NCBI GenBank assembly: GCA_019914945.1
Contig: CM034103.1
Coordinates: 10,974,001 to 11,038,000 of the forward strand
From: Typha latifolia
Lineage: Eukaryota; Streptophyta; Magnoliopsida; Poales; Typhaceae
Direction: 5' to 3'
Length of the DNA: 64,000 nt
Each line of letters opens with the position of its first letter. Position 1 is the stretch's first letter. A program made the position numbers and the translations under genes. Below, piece by piece: positions 10,713 through 22,922 of this stretch. The notes under the pieces were generated by a model. The model searched no databases. It had not been told where the DNA came from and saw only the letters and a list, made by a program, of their open reading frames with translations.

Positions 10713-13700
10713 ATGGAGTGCAACAAAGAAGAGGCCATAAGAGCTAAGGAAATTGCTGAGAGAAAGATGCAAGACAGAGATTTTGTTGGTGCACGAAAGG
10801 TAGCTCTCAAGGCTCAAAGGCTATTCCCAGACCTTGAAAATATCTCTCAGATGTTAACCGTTTGTGAAGTGCATTGCTCAGCTGGAGTTAAGGTCTATGG
10901 AGAGATAGATTGGTACGGAATTCTTCAAGTTGAGGCGACAGCAGATGAGTCATTGATAAAGAAGCAATACCGCAAGCTCGCTCTTTGCCTCCATCCTGAT
11001 AAAAACAAATTTTCTGGTGCTGAAGCTGCCTTTAAGTTAATTGGAGAAGCACATATGATGCTGTCTGATCGAGCAAAACGTTCAGTTTATGACATTAAAA
11101 GAAACGGAAACATCAGAACTGCTCTTACTAAACAGCCTTCTTATCAGTCAAAGAAAACTTCATCTGTTAGAAACAATGCTAACACTGCAAACTTTAATGG
11201 CTTGAATCAGCAGCAGCCAGCAGGATCTCAGACATTCTGGACCATTTGTCCTTTCTGTGGCATGAGATACCAGTACTTCCGTAGTATCTTAAAGAAAGCT
11301 CTCCGCTGTCAGAACTGTTTGAAACCTTTTATTGCATATGACTTGAATACACAAGCTGTGCCTTCTGCAGCAAACTCGGGGTTTGGATGTAAGGGTTCTG
11401 ACATTCCACAGCAACAGTATCCAGGTCAGCAAGCTCATGTTACTAGCCAGCAATGGCAATTTGCAAATTCTGTTGCTAATACAGGGTTTCAGGGAAATGT
11501 GGGCGGAAAGCCAGGGATCAATTGTCATCATGCAGATGGACCTATAAACAAGGATGAAGGTGGTAAGGAGGCTGATGATGGGGCGGGTGATGAGGTGAAG
11601 TTTGAAAAAGTAAAGCTTGCGGAAATGAACAGGAGAGATAATGAAATTAAAACATCGACAGCAAATCCTGCCAAACCTTCATCATCAAATGCAAGACAAA
11701 AGAGGGGCAGAAAGGTAGTAGAAGATTCTAGTGATTCAGAGACAAGTGATAGTGAAAATCTAGTTGTTGAAGAAGATGAGCCCGAAGTGCAATGTTGTAG
11801 GCAAACTTCCAACCGGTATCCCCGAAGATCTAGCAGGCAGAAGCAGAATGTTACTTATAATGAAAATGAAACTGATGATGAGGGGGACGACAATGATGAC
11901 GACTTTTTGAACCCCCCTAGTAGTAAAAAGTTAAAGAAGGCTGGATCTTCTTGCCATGCTGATCAGACTGACCAAGCATTGTCTGATGGTGATTCTGTGG
12001 GCGTCAATGCAGGAGCCAACAGGATAAACATTTCTAACAATGTTTACATGAAGCAGAAGGGAAGTGTTCCATTTGGAGAGGAAGTACCAAATGGAAGTGA
12101 AGTGAGCAAAGATAAGGTATATAAAGGCAAAGAGGAAATTGGTGAGAACGAGGAAAATCGTGGAGCTGTACCTGACCTTTCTGATCCTGATTCGGTCTCA
12201 TTTTCCTATCCTGATCCAGAATTTTTTGACTTTGAGAAATTCAGGGATGTCAATCAATTTGCAGCTGATCAGATCTGGGCACTCTATGATAACCTTGATG
12301 GTATGCCTAGATTCTACGCTCGGATTAGGCATGTTGATGCTCAACACTTTAAGGTACGCTTTACTTGGCTAGAGCATGATCCCACAAATGAAGCTGAAAT
12401 GACATGGTCCGATGAGGAGTTGCCTGTTGCTTGTGGAAAGTTTAAACTTGGAAAAGCAGAAACTACTCAAAGCCGGCTGATGTTTTCTCATATTATACCT
12501 TTGGAAAAAGGCAGAAAAAGAAATACATATGATATATATCCTAGAAAGGGTGATGTTTGGGCTCTCTATAAGGGTTGGGATATTGGATGGTGCTCAGATG
12601 CACAAAATCATAGACTCTATGAATACGAACTTGTAGAAGTCCTTTCTGATTTCACAGTGAGTACTGGGATTAGCGTCATTCCACTGCTTAAGATAAAGGG
12701 TTTTGTAAGTTTGTTCATGCAAGCAAAGGACATACCCCCATATGCAATTCCATCCAATGAAATTCTCAGGTTTTCACACTTTGTTCCTTGTTATAAGATG
12801 ACTGGAACTGAAAGAGAACATATCCCTTCAGGTGCTTTTGAACTTGATCCTGCAGCTCTTCCTATTAACTATGAAGGGACTTCTTTTTCTGTCACTCTTG
12901 ACAGTATGAACGCTGGAAAATTGGGCACTGAATCCTATGGTTCATCTCATGAAAGCGCAGCTAACAGAGGGAGATCTCATACCACTACAGTGGAGACAGC
13001 AAATGTGAGCTGCCAGGATCTTTCTTCCCAGTGGAAGACAGAGGTTAGTGAGAATGAATGTGATCACATAAATACAAGTCAGCAACTGGCGACAGAGAAT
13101 CAGCAGAATGTAGGAAATAATGTGGAAGATGATATGGGTGCATGGGGAAACAATGTCCATGATGCTAATAGATGCAATAATTCTCAGCCAGAATCTTCAA
13201 CCTGCAGTTTTTATGAGTATCCTTATTCAGAATTCCACAACTTTGAAGATGGGAGGTCATTTGATAAGGTCCAAGAGGGTCAGATTTGGGCGCTATATAG
13301 TGATATAGATAAGTTTCCTAAGTACTATATCTTGATAAAGAAGGTTGAATTTGAACATCATAAAGTGGATACCAGATGGCTTGAGGCTTGCCCTCAGAGA
13401 GAAGAGGAACGCATATGGTTGGAAGGAGAACTGCCTCTTGTATGTGGAGATTTCAAAGTTGCTAATTGGGGCCTGACATATAATTCTACCGATGCCTTCT
13501 CTCATCTAGTTCAGACCAGGCAAACTGGTGGAAAGCATCACTACCAAATCCTTCCTAGCACTGGTGAAATTTGGGCTATCTACAGGAACTGGAGAGCAGG
13601 ATGGACCCTTTTGGATGTACGAAATTGTGAGTATGATGTGGTGGAGATATGTCAGCATACTGGTGGTGGCATGAAAGTGTCATTGCTATCTAAGGTGGAT

Positions 13701-13901
13701 GGTCACAGTACTGTATTTATGCCGGATAAAAATGGAAAAGCTACAAAAACAATGGAGCTACCTGAAGACGAGTACATGAGATTCTCTCATCAAATTCCTG
13801 CATTTCGGCTGACAAATGAAAGAGGTGGCAAGCTTCAAGGCTATTGGGAACTTGATCCTGCATCTGTGCCGGAGGCTTTATTATTCTCAGATTTCCAGTG
13901 A
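10713..13901 (+). CDS. J-domain (DnaJ/HSP40-like) protein with two DUF3444 domains
   Basis: Single-exon frame of 1062 codons. Residues 66-127 form a J domain with the essential HPD triad at 94-96, the part that stimulates Hsp70 ATPase. The N-terminal 60 residues are the helical 'AKEIAERK' segment typical of this plant family. Residues 179-202 carry CxxC...CxxC (C179, C182, C199, C202), a zinc-ribbon-like motif. Residues 290-480 are low complexity with basic patches (RQKRGRK near 327) followed by acidic runs, suggesting nuclear location. Two DUF3444 domains follow at about 498-705 and 833-1055, each with repeated 'IWALY..' blocks. The family is plant-specific; the biochemical role of DUF3444 is not settled. 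The start is the first ATG after a leader acceptor and matches the family's MECN..EA start. Likely an Hsp70 co-chaperone, client unknown. The 3' UTR follows. Confidence 0.95.
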   Translation: MECNKEEAIRAKEIAERKMQDRDFVGARKVALKAQRLFPDLENISQMLTVCEVHCSAGVKVYGEIDWYGILQVEATADESLIKKQYRKLALCLHPDKNKFSGAEAAFKLIGEAHMMLSDRAKRSVYDIKRNGNIRTALTKQPSYQSKKTSSVRNNANTANFNGLNQQQPAGSQTFWTICPFCGMRYQYFRSILKKALRCQNCLKPFIAYDLNTQAVPSAANSGFGCKGSDIPQQQYPGQQAHVTSQQWQFANSVANTGFQGNVGGKPGINCHHADGPINKDEGGKEADDGAGDEVKFEKVKLAEMNRRDNEIKTSTANPAKPSSSNARQKRGRKVVEDSSDSETSDSENLVVEEDEPEVQCCRQTSNRYPRRSSRQKQNVTYNENETDDEGDDNDDDFLNPPSSKKLKKAGSSCHADQTDQALSDGDSVGVNAGANRINISNNVYMKQKGSVPFGEEVPNGSEVSKDKVYKGKEEIGENEENRGAVPDLSDPDSVSFSYPDPEFFDFEKFRDVNQFAADQIWALYDNLDGMPRFYARIRHVDAQHFKVRFTWLEHDPTNEAEMTWSDEELPVACGKFKLGKAETTQSRLMFSHIIPLEKGRKRNTYDIYPRKGDVWALYKGWDIGWCSDAQNHRLYEYELVEVLSDFTVSTGISVIPLLKIKGFVSLFMQAKDIPPYAIPSNEILRFSHFVPCYKMTGTEREHIPSGAFELDPAALPINYEGTSFSVTLDSMNAGKLGTESYGSSHESAANRGRSHTTTVETANVSCQDLSSQWKTEVSENECDHINTSQQLATENQQNVGNNVEDDMGAWGNNVHDANRCNNSQPESSTCSFYEYPYSEFHNFEDGRSFDKVQEGQIWALYSDIDKFPKYYILIKKVEFEHHKVDTRWLEACPQREEERIWLEGELPLVCGDFKVANWGLTYNSTDAFSHLVQTRQTGGKHHYQILPSTGEIWAIYRNWRAGWTLLDVRNCEYDVVEICQHTGGGMKVSLLSKVDGHSTVFMPDKNGKATKTMELPEDEYMRFSHQIPAFRLTNERGGKLQGYWELDPASVPEALLFSDFQ

Positions 13902-14575
13902 GAAGCTTCATGTCCATGTGAGCTTAACAGGTTTGCTTTTTTCACAAACTCTGTGAAAACTCCTGAGGCTTTTGTGCCAAGTAAGCCCATGGGGAGCTCT
14001 TGACTGGGGCGAGTTCTTATTCAAACTGTATGCAGGATTTCCTTAAAATCCTGACCTTGGGATCGATGCTTGTATCAAATCAGGTTGTATATGGAAGGCC
14101 ATCTGTGCCCTAGATTTTGCTTTAGAAGCTCAGAACTCATTTCCACTAGGTCTATGTGGATTGTAGCATCAAAAGCTTGTCGTACTCTAGTTTTTGGAGG
14201 CTTCTAGAAGGTACTAGCAGGGAGGGCTCACCAACCAGGTGATCAACATGTTTTTGCCAGCTTGTAGTTCTTTCCTGGGCTTCTGTTGTCACTTTACTGA
14301 TCAACATTCCTGCAGCTGCAACTACCTAACATGTCAAGTTTTCTTTTTAGTTCATATCTAGGAATTTCTTGAATTGAGCTAAAGTTGGCATTCACATGTA
14401 AGTGAATTTCAGGGAGGCTGATTGCTTTATCATGAACAAGGTATTCTCCACCCTAAATTCTGTCTCTGTGAAGCCTAAATATTTCTCATAGCACAGTAAT
14501 CAAGTAAAGATGTACTCTGTAATTCATCCTCATTTTGTAGTATGGGTTCTCTATTTCAAGTAAACACTGCCTCCT
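13902..14575 (+). other. Probable 3' UTR of the J-protein gene and downstream flank
   Basis: The sequence after the stop has mixed composition, with no repeats and no frames, fitting a 3' untranslated region of several hundred bases. AT-rich signals able to direct polyadenylation occur around 14480-14560, but no single site can be chosen. Confidence 0.4.
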
Positions 14576-14809
14576 GTGGTACTTTTACCTGTTCATTTGT
14601 TTAGCTCTCGTTATGAGTCTCCAGTTGCATTGCTCATCGCCGGTGATTATGTTTCTTTATGCTTCTTTAATTGGGACTCCAGGTCTGCCCCTGTGCACTT
14701 AATTTTGGTTTGCTTGATGTGGTTTTCCCTGATTTTGTTTGTTCATCCTTAGTGCTTCAATCTTGGTTCAGGCTTGTCCTAATTCTTTTTATAAATCTAA
14801 TTCATTTTA

Positions 14810-15130
14810 AAACTTAAAAACGAGACCGAGTGTGTTTGGAAATCGTTGATATGTTAGGTTAACAATTTATATGAAAATTTAAATTTTCTAAAAGTTATGT
14901 TAAATTTTAGGGAGAAAATTTTATATAAATTATTTTTTAGTTCAATAATTTTTAAATATAAATCGCTGATTAGATGAACAACTTATATAAAAATTTATTT
15001 ATTACACTTAATTTTTTTTAAATTAAAATTTTTATATAAGTTGTTGATAGAGTTAACGACAGAATATTTGAAAGTTGCTGACTGGACTAGCGGTTTTTAA
15101 ATATACTTAATTTAAGTTTTGAAGTATAAT
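14810..15130. repeat. AT-rich stretch with internal inverted repeats
   Basis: Words such as TTTATATAAAAATTT and AAAATTTTTATATAAG recur in both orientations (14860-15040), and 'TCGTTGATATG', 'TCGCTGATTAG' and 'TTGCTGACTGG' recur between them. It looks like an AT-rich foldback element of undefined ends. No coding content. Confidence 0.35.
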
Positions 15131-16080
15131 AGACACGTAAAATAATAAATATGTAGGATGATTAGATTGGTCAAAACCTTTACCTGGTGCTTTCGTTTAG
15201 TTTCTATGTTAACGTCTGCGTTCCATCTTGCTCCCTTGGGATTCTCGTTTGGAATTCAATGTGCTTGTGCTGTGTAGTTGGTATTGTAGCGAGCACATCT
15301 TCTGATGCTGATGCTGATGCTAGTGCTGGTAGTCCACATACTAAGTTACCAATCTATGTGGCTGTGATTTCTGTCTCTCCAGTAATGACCTGGTAAGCTG
15401 AATAGTCTATTCTTTGCAGTCATACATATTGCATATCATCTTTGAGCAAATTACATTATTAAACATGCCTTTTGATTGTGTAACACTTAACTTATTTATT
15501 TATTTCATTTTGAGAAAACTCTTCACATTAGTTTCCAGTCTGTTGCATTGAGATCTGTTGTCTTCCTTTTATTCATAGAAAAGAACTTGATATTTAGTGA
15601 ATTTTTTTATATACGTATAATTATTTTTTTAGAAAGATTGATTCAATTGCTCAACTTATATATTGAGAAGGCTAGTCTACTTCATAACCTATGAGCATGT
15701 GAGATCTATTAAAACATATGTTGATGCCATTAAACTAACCAAAACTTATTATAGTGGCTCTCCAAAGTAAGGTGGTATTTGGATACGATTTTAACTCTTA
15801 AATTTGGTTAGAACACTTATTTCTTAAACTTGAGTAACTTATCTCAAATTGTGGAATGCAGACATATTTAATATGAATTGCATGCTTTTAGATTTGCAAA
15901 AAATCCATGTCAAAGTCCGCATTGCGTATAATATAAGTGCGCAATGGAGATTCCTAGGTACGCAATGACCTTTTTATATATATGTAATGTATTTCTGGGT
16001 ATTGGCATAGAATAGAGAAATATTTCTAAAATTAAAAAAAAATTATTAAAGTACACATAAATAATATCACTAAATAAAGG
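15131..16080. other. Intergenic, no gene seen
   Basis: Short chance frames only (for example 15187-15396). Nothing here matches a family I recognise. Confidence 0.45.
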
Positions 16081-16422
16081 GAATTTTGCATATAATATTC
16101 TGCGTTTTAATAAAATTATTATTTACATCTTACATTTTTACTATTTGTAAATCAGATCCTATGATTTAATGAATATGTACAGAAAACATCATGGGTTAAA
16201 TTTGAATTAAAATAACTAAAATATCCTTAGTATGACTTGGTTGAGATTAATTTTATAATTTTTTAGGTATAATTAACTTAACTTAGATATTTAGTTAACT
16301 TTAACTAACAGATCTAATAACTGCACATATTTACTAAACTATAATGCTCGATTTATAAATAGTAAAAATGTAGGATGTAAACTATAATTTCGTTAAAAGA
16401 CAGAGTATTGTATGCAAATTTT
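16081..16422. mobile_element. MITE with terminal inverted repeats of about 100 bp
   Basis: The first and last ~100 bases are imperfect inverted copies. The left arm contains ATTTTGCATATAATATTCTG and TTACATTTTTACTATTTGTAA; the reverse complement of the right arm gives AATTTGCATACAATACTCTG and TACATTTTTACTATTTATAA in the same order and spacing, and the pairing continues through 'ATGTACAG/ATGTGCAG'. Length about 340 bp, AT-rich, no coding capacity. These are the hallmarks of a miniature inverted-repeat (foldback) transposable element. Superfamily and target duplication were not determined. Confidence 0.8.
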
Positions 16423-16980
16423 CTTCTATCTTATCTTGTGTTCATATAGTTTTTTGTAGAAAAGTACCTAGTTAATTACATACAAAAAGTTTCCTAGTGT
16501 TCGACTAACTTGGTTTGATATCTAACACAGTTTTTTTAAACGTGGTTACCCTATACCCTTTAAACCTAGAGTAACAAGTTAAATCAACTTAACATCAAAG
16601 TTAAATTACCATTTTGCTCTTGATTACAATCCTTCTCTCCTCTCATCATCCCATACCGTATTCTATTTCAGTGACCACTTTTTCATATCAAATAATCTGA
16701 TTTACAAAAACACTCTAATTTTCTAAATCGATTTAAATTACCATATTCAAGGTTATACAATGTATACATATTTACACTGCACGCTTGTAGGTCCGCACTA
16801 TACATAAAAATTACCTAAACTTATTACAAACTACTGTAAATCACTGTAAAACAAAGTTCATCCTTAATACATCATTATAATTAACCAATTTTTGAAACAT
16901 AAAATTCTGTACAAAAAAATGCAATGCAAATCTACAAACATGCAGAATCTATTAACCTATTCTGATTCTTAACTTTGAAT
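16423..16980. other. Intergenic, no gene seen
   Basis: AT-rich sequence without open frames or recognisable elements. Confidence 0.45.
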
Positions 16981-16989
16981 ATGATACCA

Positions 16990-18300
16990 TACAGAGGGAG
17001 TCACGAGCAGGGTGCTTTGGCTGGCGATTTAGTAGTGGCGACCTGGTGGAGCAACTGCCACAAATAGTCTTCCCTCAAGGACTGGTTATCGAGTTTGGGC
17101 TTCGTCCCCTAGTTTGGAGTTCTACAAGGTAGAGTATCAAGAGTTCGTCCACCTCTCCTTCGCTTGGGAGCTCGATGTTGGGAATAGTTAGCGATGAGTT
17201 TGGAGGTTATATGATCGCTTGTATATTCCTGGGGAAGGAGTTGCTTCTAGATCTCTTCCCCTCATACAACATCCACTGTTCTCCTTCTCCTTATGTTGTG
17301 CTTTTGAGGCCTTGTGGCTATTGTCTCTCAAGTATGAGGACAAGGGTCACTGGTCTTCTTAGTGTACGAACACCAAGCGGTTCTTCGGCTAGGATGGTGT
17401 CTACCTATGGAGAAGATGTTTCTAGCTCTCATCCCCCAGCTTATGTCTTCTTCGATTCTTCTTTTGCCTTCTAAGAGGAGTTTTTTTTTTTTTCTCTCTC
17501 TCTTGTAGTCTGGTCCTTTCTAAGGCTGAGGTTGAGCAGAAGAGCCTTGAAAAGGTTATCTTCCAGAAGAATGGGAGAGAGCCTTTTTTTGTTTTTTCCT
17601 CTTATCTTCTTCCTGGACAAAGCAACCCCTTTGGACTGCTGCTCGCTATGGGACTCTACATGTCGAAGGCAGAAGGTTCATCATCCAATCCTAGAGCATC
17701 AATTAGGGTGTTGCTAGAGTTTTCATGGATTGTTATGTATGAATTTCTCTTGTGGATCTCCTTCTCGACTGCAGTGTGTCAAAGATTCTCGATGGGGGCT
17801 ATCTTTGTTGAACATGACTCAGTTTAGAGCCATTGTCTCCTACAATGACTTGAAGAGATATTCTGGAGTATGTGTCCGTCCATGCCTCCAGCTTTTCTGC
17901 CACATAGTTGAGGTGGTCATTGGAAGTTAGGTGGAGGTCCCTCCTCCTTCACAATCCTCATTGTCAATGGACCTGCTAAGTGCGAAAGGCGCATGAGGGG
18001 GGGACATTGGACTGAGGTCACCTCTAATTCCTCCTTCCCTGGGTTCATCGCCGCAGTCTGTCTCTTTTCCGTCATGTGTGGGCGATCAAGGTACCCCATC
18101 TTCCTGGTCCTATCTCCGAGCATGCAATCTTATCTTGCACAGGTTCCAATGTGGTGGACCAGGTGATGGATGATAGGGTCGACGTTTCTCCATATTAGTG
18201 TTAAGGTGAATGCAGAATCTCTTAGAAAATTTGTGTTCCCCTTGCTTTCTTGAGCTCCTTGTAAAACTAATGGTGCCATGTGGAAGAGGCATTTTATTTC
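16990..18300. other. GC-richer block of broken frames, probable decayed transposon
   Basis: Base composition changes abruptly from about 25-30% GC to near 50% here, and frames of 60-100 codons overlap on both strands (17175-17474, 17532-17717, 17730-17930) without joining into a known protein. This pattern suits a degraded retrotransposon body, perhaps the gag side, but I cannot name a domain. No splice-supported gene is visible. Confidence 0.35.
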
Positions 18301-18385
18301 ACCTACAATGGCGTTTCTAAATATGTTGGGTATTCTACCCTCGATGGGTCTGCTTATAGATTCACCTCTCCTTGGGTGGGGAGTA

Positions 18386-18780
18386 GGGGTGTAAATGAGC
18401 CGGGCTTGAGCGAGCTAGGCCGAGCGTAGCTCGGCTCGATGGCTAGTGGGCTTAATGGGTCTAAGTGGGCTTCCAAAATTTAATTATTTATATCAATCAA
18501 TTTTCTATATGGGACTAAACATCTAGGAGACTATGAAAAAAATAGAGAATAAATAGTATAGGAGAGAATTTGAACTTGGTCAGCTAGGTTGATATATGCT
18601 ATATGCCATTTATACTATATATATTGTCATCTCACATATTATGAGCCTATTCGAGCCGAGCTCGAATGAGCTGATTCAATCGAGCTTAAAAATCTAGCTT
18701 GGCTTAGCTAATTTAGAGCTCGAGCTCTTAACGAGCCGAGCTCACCAGCCTCGCAAACTGCAAACTGGCAAGCTTTTTTC
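18386..18780. mobile_element. Candidate non-autonomous DNA element with AGGGGTGTAAA end
   Basis: The left end TAGGGGTGTAAATGAGCCGG is a terminus seen on many plant non-autonomous elements. It is followed by GAGCGAGCT/GCTCGGCTCG words; the right end carries the mirror set (GAGCCGAGCTCG, CGAGCTCTTAACGAGCC). The core is AT-rich. The exact right end is not clear because the matching TTTACACCCCTA terminus is missing or diverged. Confidence 0.5.
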
Positions 18781-19480
18781 ACAGCCCTTGTGGGGGAGTA
18801 GTACCTATTGTTTCTTTGGCACTCTTCCATATCCGAGTATAAACCAAAGAGAGAGGGAAAGTTGGATCCAAGTCACATCCACCACTATAAACTAAAGAGT
18901 GGACTAAATTTGAAATATGAGATTTGTAATCCCAAAGGGCATATTATCCATTAGGGTAGGTTTAGAGATGACTTATTATCCATCTTTATCCAATCCTGCA
19001 ATTAAACGCACTAATATGGATTTTAAGAAGAACTTAGACCTCCTGAACTATCATCTTTTTCTGCATATTCTTTCTAAACTTTTTTGCGACACAGTCCTTT
19101 GACTTATTGAAAATAACTCGAGCATCATCGTTCCATTCCATTAGGCCTTTATTACCTTTTATCATTTATAAACTCGCCAAATGCAAGTCACATGAGTAGC
19201 TATATGATACGTTTACATTTATGTTTTGGAGGAAAGAAGAGATTAATTTTAGTTTACCAAAATACATTTATCTTCTATTTTTAATAGCTCAAAAGGTTTA
19301 TATGTCACAAAAGAAAGTTTAGAAGGAGAAGGAGATGTGGAAAAGGGTGATAATACAAAGGGGTTTAAGTGTAGTTATCCCTTTTAGATATTCACTCTTG
19401 AATTCAAACACATGGTCCTGATTCGATTCAGTTATTTGTTGTTGGGTTAACATTCATTCTTGTTCTTCTTTTTTGAGAAT
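18781..19480. other. Intergenic, no gene seen
   Basis: Unremarkable AT-rich sequence; the 61-codon frame at 18917-19102 has no recognisable features. Confidence 0.45.
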
Positions 19481-19489
19481 AAACAGGCG

Positions 19490-19960
19490 GATCCCAGTTA
19501 TGAATTAAAAAGGGAGAATGTACAAGATTAAAGAGTACAAAGATTAGAAAAATCAATGAAGGAGATTTTTGCCATTTTCATCAGAGAGTTGCAACTCCAG
19601 GTAAGAAATTGGTTGGAGTTAAAGCCTTAAAATTAAAATTGCTGTTGTACGCTCCTTCCAGATCATCATCGGAAGGAGAATAATCCAAGGCTGGCTGATA
19701 AAGTGGAGGAGAGCCAAAATGAAAGTCCAGTAATCCTTCCATAAACACGGCTGCTAGGTGATTTATAGCTTAGAAATTGCAGATCTCTTGAGTGAAGGAG
19801 CACTTGATTAATATATGATCAACTGTTTCTAGAGAATCCCCCCTGCAAATTAAGTTGCTGGAGAAGCCTTTCTTAGTAAGGTTGCTATGAATAATATATG
19901 CACTCTTGTTCTTTCTCTCAGACTAGAATGAAATCTTTGGGGTGCCTTAAAAGAATAACA
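19490..19960 (-). mobile_element. 3' fragment of an L1-type LINE (zf-RVT domain), antisense
   Basis: The minus strand at 19960-19780 reads NLTKKGFSSNLICRGDS followed by LETVDHILIKCSFTQEIC. This is the zinc-binding end domain of plant LINE reverse transcriptases (family pattern: NL..RG...  C..C...ET..H....C.F...IW). Only this tail and some following sequence are present, and there are in-frame stops, so it is a 5'-truncated dead copy, the usual outcome of LINE insertion. Confidence 0.6.
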
Positions 19961-20707
19961 AACAAGAAATGTAAAATATTATTTTCCGAACGCCCTAATA
20001 CATTGTCCTTTTCAAGTTCTGAGCTTTTTGGCACATTTCCACTTTTTTTAGGTAAAATTATCGCCTCTATTAGCATCAGCAGCTTTGATTTCGCGTCTCT
20101 CCTAAACCTCTATCCACTCTTAGTCTTCTATTATAGGGTGTTCAGTCTCAAAAACTATTGCATTGTAGGGTCGTTTATAAGTTCTCCTATATATGCAGGG
20201 ATGCTTGCATACAATTTAAGGGAGAAAACTATTCTACACAAATATTACTAGAAAATGATAAGATAACAGAACTGATATAGAAGAAATTGTATGACAACAG
20301 ACGGCAACAGAATACATTACCTGCTAGAAAATTTTCAAATGAACTTCCTCTTTCCTCCAGTAATATGAATCTGACAACTGATTTGCAGAACGTAACCAGT
20401 TAATTCTCTGTTATTAACAAAAAGTGATTCACATTCAAACCGGAAATTTGTCATTAAAACTCGAACAATTATAGCAAGCATATATATCTATTAAACAGAC
20501 TCGAATACCAAGACACAAATCAAGAGCATTTCAGTTATCCTTCAGCGCAATTTATCTTGTGGATACATCGGTTTAAGAAATGCAACAAAACCTATAAGCT
20601 CAAATGTTCATTCGACAAATTGAATTTCCACCTCTTTATAATTGTGTAAAGATCCCTAATTGCATTGTGTTGATTAATTAGGGTTCAGATTTCAGATACT
20701 CTTGAGA
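19961..20707. other. Intergenic and probable 3' UTR of the 71-aa gene
   Basis: No second gene is visible. The part nearest 20707 (minus-strand downstream side) is expected to hold the 3' untranslated region and polyadenylation signals of the small gene. The 117-codon plus frame at 19898-20251 has no known features and overlaps the LINE tail. Confidence 0.4.
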
Positions 20708-22922
20708 CTACGAGGATTTCCTTGCTTCTTCGTCTTGTTTTCTCCAGGGATTTAGGGCTTCTCTGATAGCTTGAGCTTCTGGAGTGTTCTCCCAAGCTCT
20801 CTTCTCTGACTCGAGAACAGTTACCTTATCATCTGAAGAACAGAAGATTAGTGAATTCGTGCATATGTTTAATGTTAAGTTTGAAAACATTTGTAGGAGG
20901 ATCATAAGGTCGTCTTTAGAAGCTAACAAATAAAATACACACCAGCGTAAACTGCAAAAAATGTCATTAGTCACTGACCAGTCTTATCCTTGGTGGCTCA
21001 TAGTTGGAAGGTGATCTTTTAACAAATTTCTGTAAGTATCAACAATTATTTATAATAAAAAATAGATTCCATGTAAATTTAAGATTGGCATCACTGGAAA
21101 ATGGTTTCAAATATTCAAGCCAATAGATAGGACTACAGCTAGGGCCTGACCATTGTCTACGCCCCAAAAAGCACCCAGTCAAAGCATTCCAAGAAAATGA
21201 TGAAGGGAACAAAAGAGCTATCAAGTAATTAAAAAACTTGTAGAAACTCACCAACTTGGCAATCATCCTAGACACTCTAGGCTGACACCTAAAGCAGACT
21301 AAGCAACTCCAAGAGCTGTCATGACTATCCATTACATAATTGTATAGAAATATTCTAATCCTGCTGCTTCATAGCTAATGGATCCAAATATAATTTGAAG
21401 TTTCACCAGAAACTTAGATGTTTCACTGAAACATTTCGTGTTTCAGTCCTATCTGATCCAAAACTGTCCCTTGAAACCAGCATCCAACTAAAACAACCAT
21501 AATAACAATTTTTTTTAATGTATATATTAAATTCGAAACTGGATCTGACTTGGATCCAACTTGTATCTAACTCAATATCAATCGCATTACTCAAATGCTA
21601 TTAGATCATGTGTGATGCATAAAAAGGAAGACTATTTATGAAAGGAACTCCGAAACAAATACAACGAAACTAGAACCGAAACCCATGGAAACTGACCGAA
21701 ATGTTTTGTTTTCTAACCAAGCCAAAACCAAAACTCAAACTATGCATCCAAGCTGTCCAGGCCAATTTGGGGCATTAAAAGTCAGTTGTCTTAAGATAAA
21801 GTACCTTGGAAGCACTATTACCTGGACCAGGCAGCCTACTATAGATCCATGCCAATGTATTCTCTTATCGATTACTGGTCCAAATATCTCACAGGTCTCA
21901 GAATCTTTAATTCAATTTTACAATTTTAAGATTAAAGAGAGCTGTTAAAAAGCTATTCATATGATGAATGTCACAGGTCCACAGAAATGGCACAAGAAAA
22001 CAGGTTGGAGGGACAGATGACTGTGTAAGTGCTAAAGATGTCTTTAAAATGAACTGCAAGGTTTGGATGGCAAAGGATTTGCATTTTAGCAAGTGGCAAC
22101 AATAACGTTGTTCCTTTGGAACGAAATACAAAAAAGAGAGATACTTATACTCATGATGTATATTTGTGATCAAGTCTATCTCAGATATTATGTCACCTTC
22201 CATTGATCTATACTTTCTAAAATTCACAAAAACAATAAAGCCTATAAAGTTTTCAACATAAATCTATATTATCATCTATTGAGCAATAAAAAATTCAGTA
22301 TCTTTTTCTCTTAAATAGTCGCATAAAAAATGCAATTTCCTGTTGGTCAGAAACCGTAGTTGTATACAGGCAACTAACCCTTTAAACCTCAATTAGTCCA
22401 TTAGCATTCTCCTGTCAATCTGCTCACATCCAACAGACTATTTGTTCAAACCCATCACCCAACTGCTTATATAGGGTAAAGATCAATGAAGTCTTTGACT
22501 TATGAATTTATTGCAGAAACAGCCTTTCTGGGTCGACTTCCAAATCTCAATATGACAATCTTAGTGGGAATTATCACAACAATTTCTTGATGGATTTGGC
22601 TACGAATGTGCTTGGAACTTCCAACTATCCTATCCTCAGTCACACATATAAACAAACAGATTGTGGGCATTGCCTATAAGCAATTAACACTATCTACAAC
22701 CAAAGCTAGTCATAGAGATTGCAATCGTAGATTAAACATTTAATCCCATTAAAAACCCACATCCCAATTCGAAAAAGTAAGTGCAATTGCATGATATTTG
22801 AGAAGATTATAGAAATGGAAGGATCTCACACAGAAACCGGTGTGGATCATGAAGAGCTCCATTGAAGCTCCCACCAAAGCCGAACCGGCCGCGATCTTGA
22901 GGTACCAACCAAGAAATCTCAT
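20708..22922 (-). CDS. 71-aa conserved single-pass membrane protein, function unknown
   Basis: Two exons: 22832-22922 and 20708-20832. The intron opens with GTGTGAG and closes with TTCTTCAG, and the split codon gives Tyr31. The product has a short N-terminal segment MRFLGWYLKI, a hydrophobic helix at about 8-28 (AAGSALVGASMELFMI), then a charged helical tail with 'ESEKRAWENTPEAQ' and 'ALNPWRKQ'. I have the impression of near-identical small proteins in other plants, annotated as uncharacterised. The short size, lack of signal peptide and single helix suit a small subunit of a mitochondrial inner-membrane complex, but that is inference. The ATG at 22922 is preferred over the in-frame ATG at 22976 because conserved text begins at MRFLGWYL. 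The intron is 2.0 kb with no obvious insertion. Confidence 0.8.

Noticed and set aside
17175..17930. Gene in the GC-richer block at 17-18 kb
   Set aside because: Frames on both strands break often, no splice pattern joins them, and no domain is recognisable; a decayed transposon is the simpler reading.
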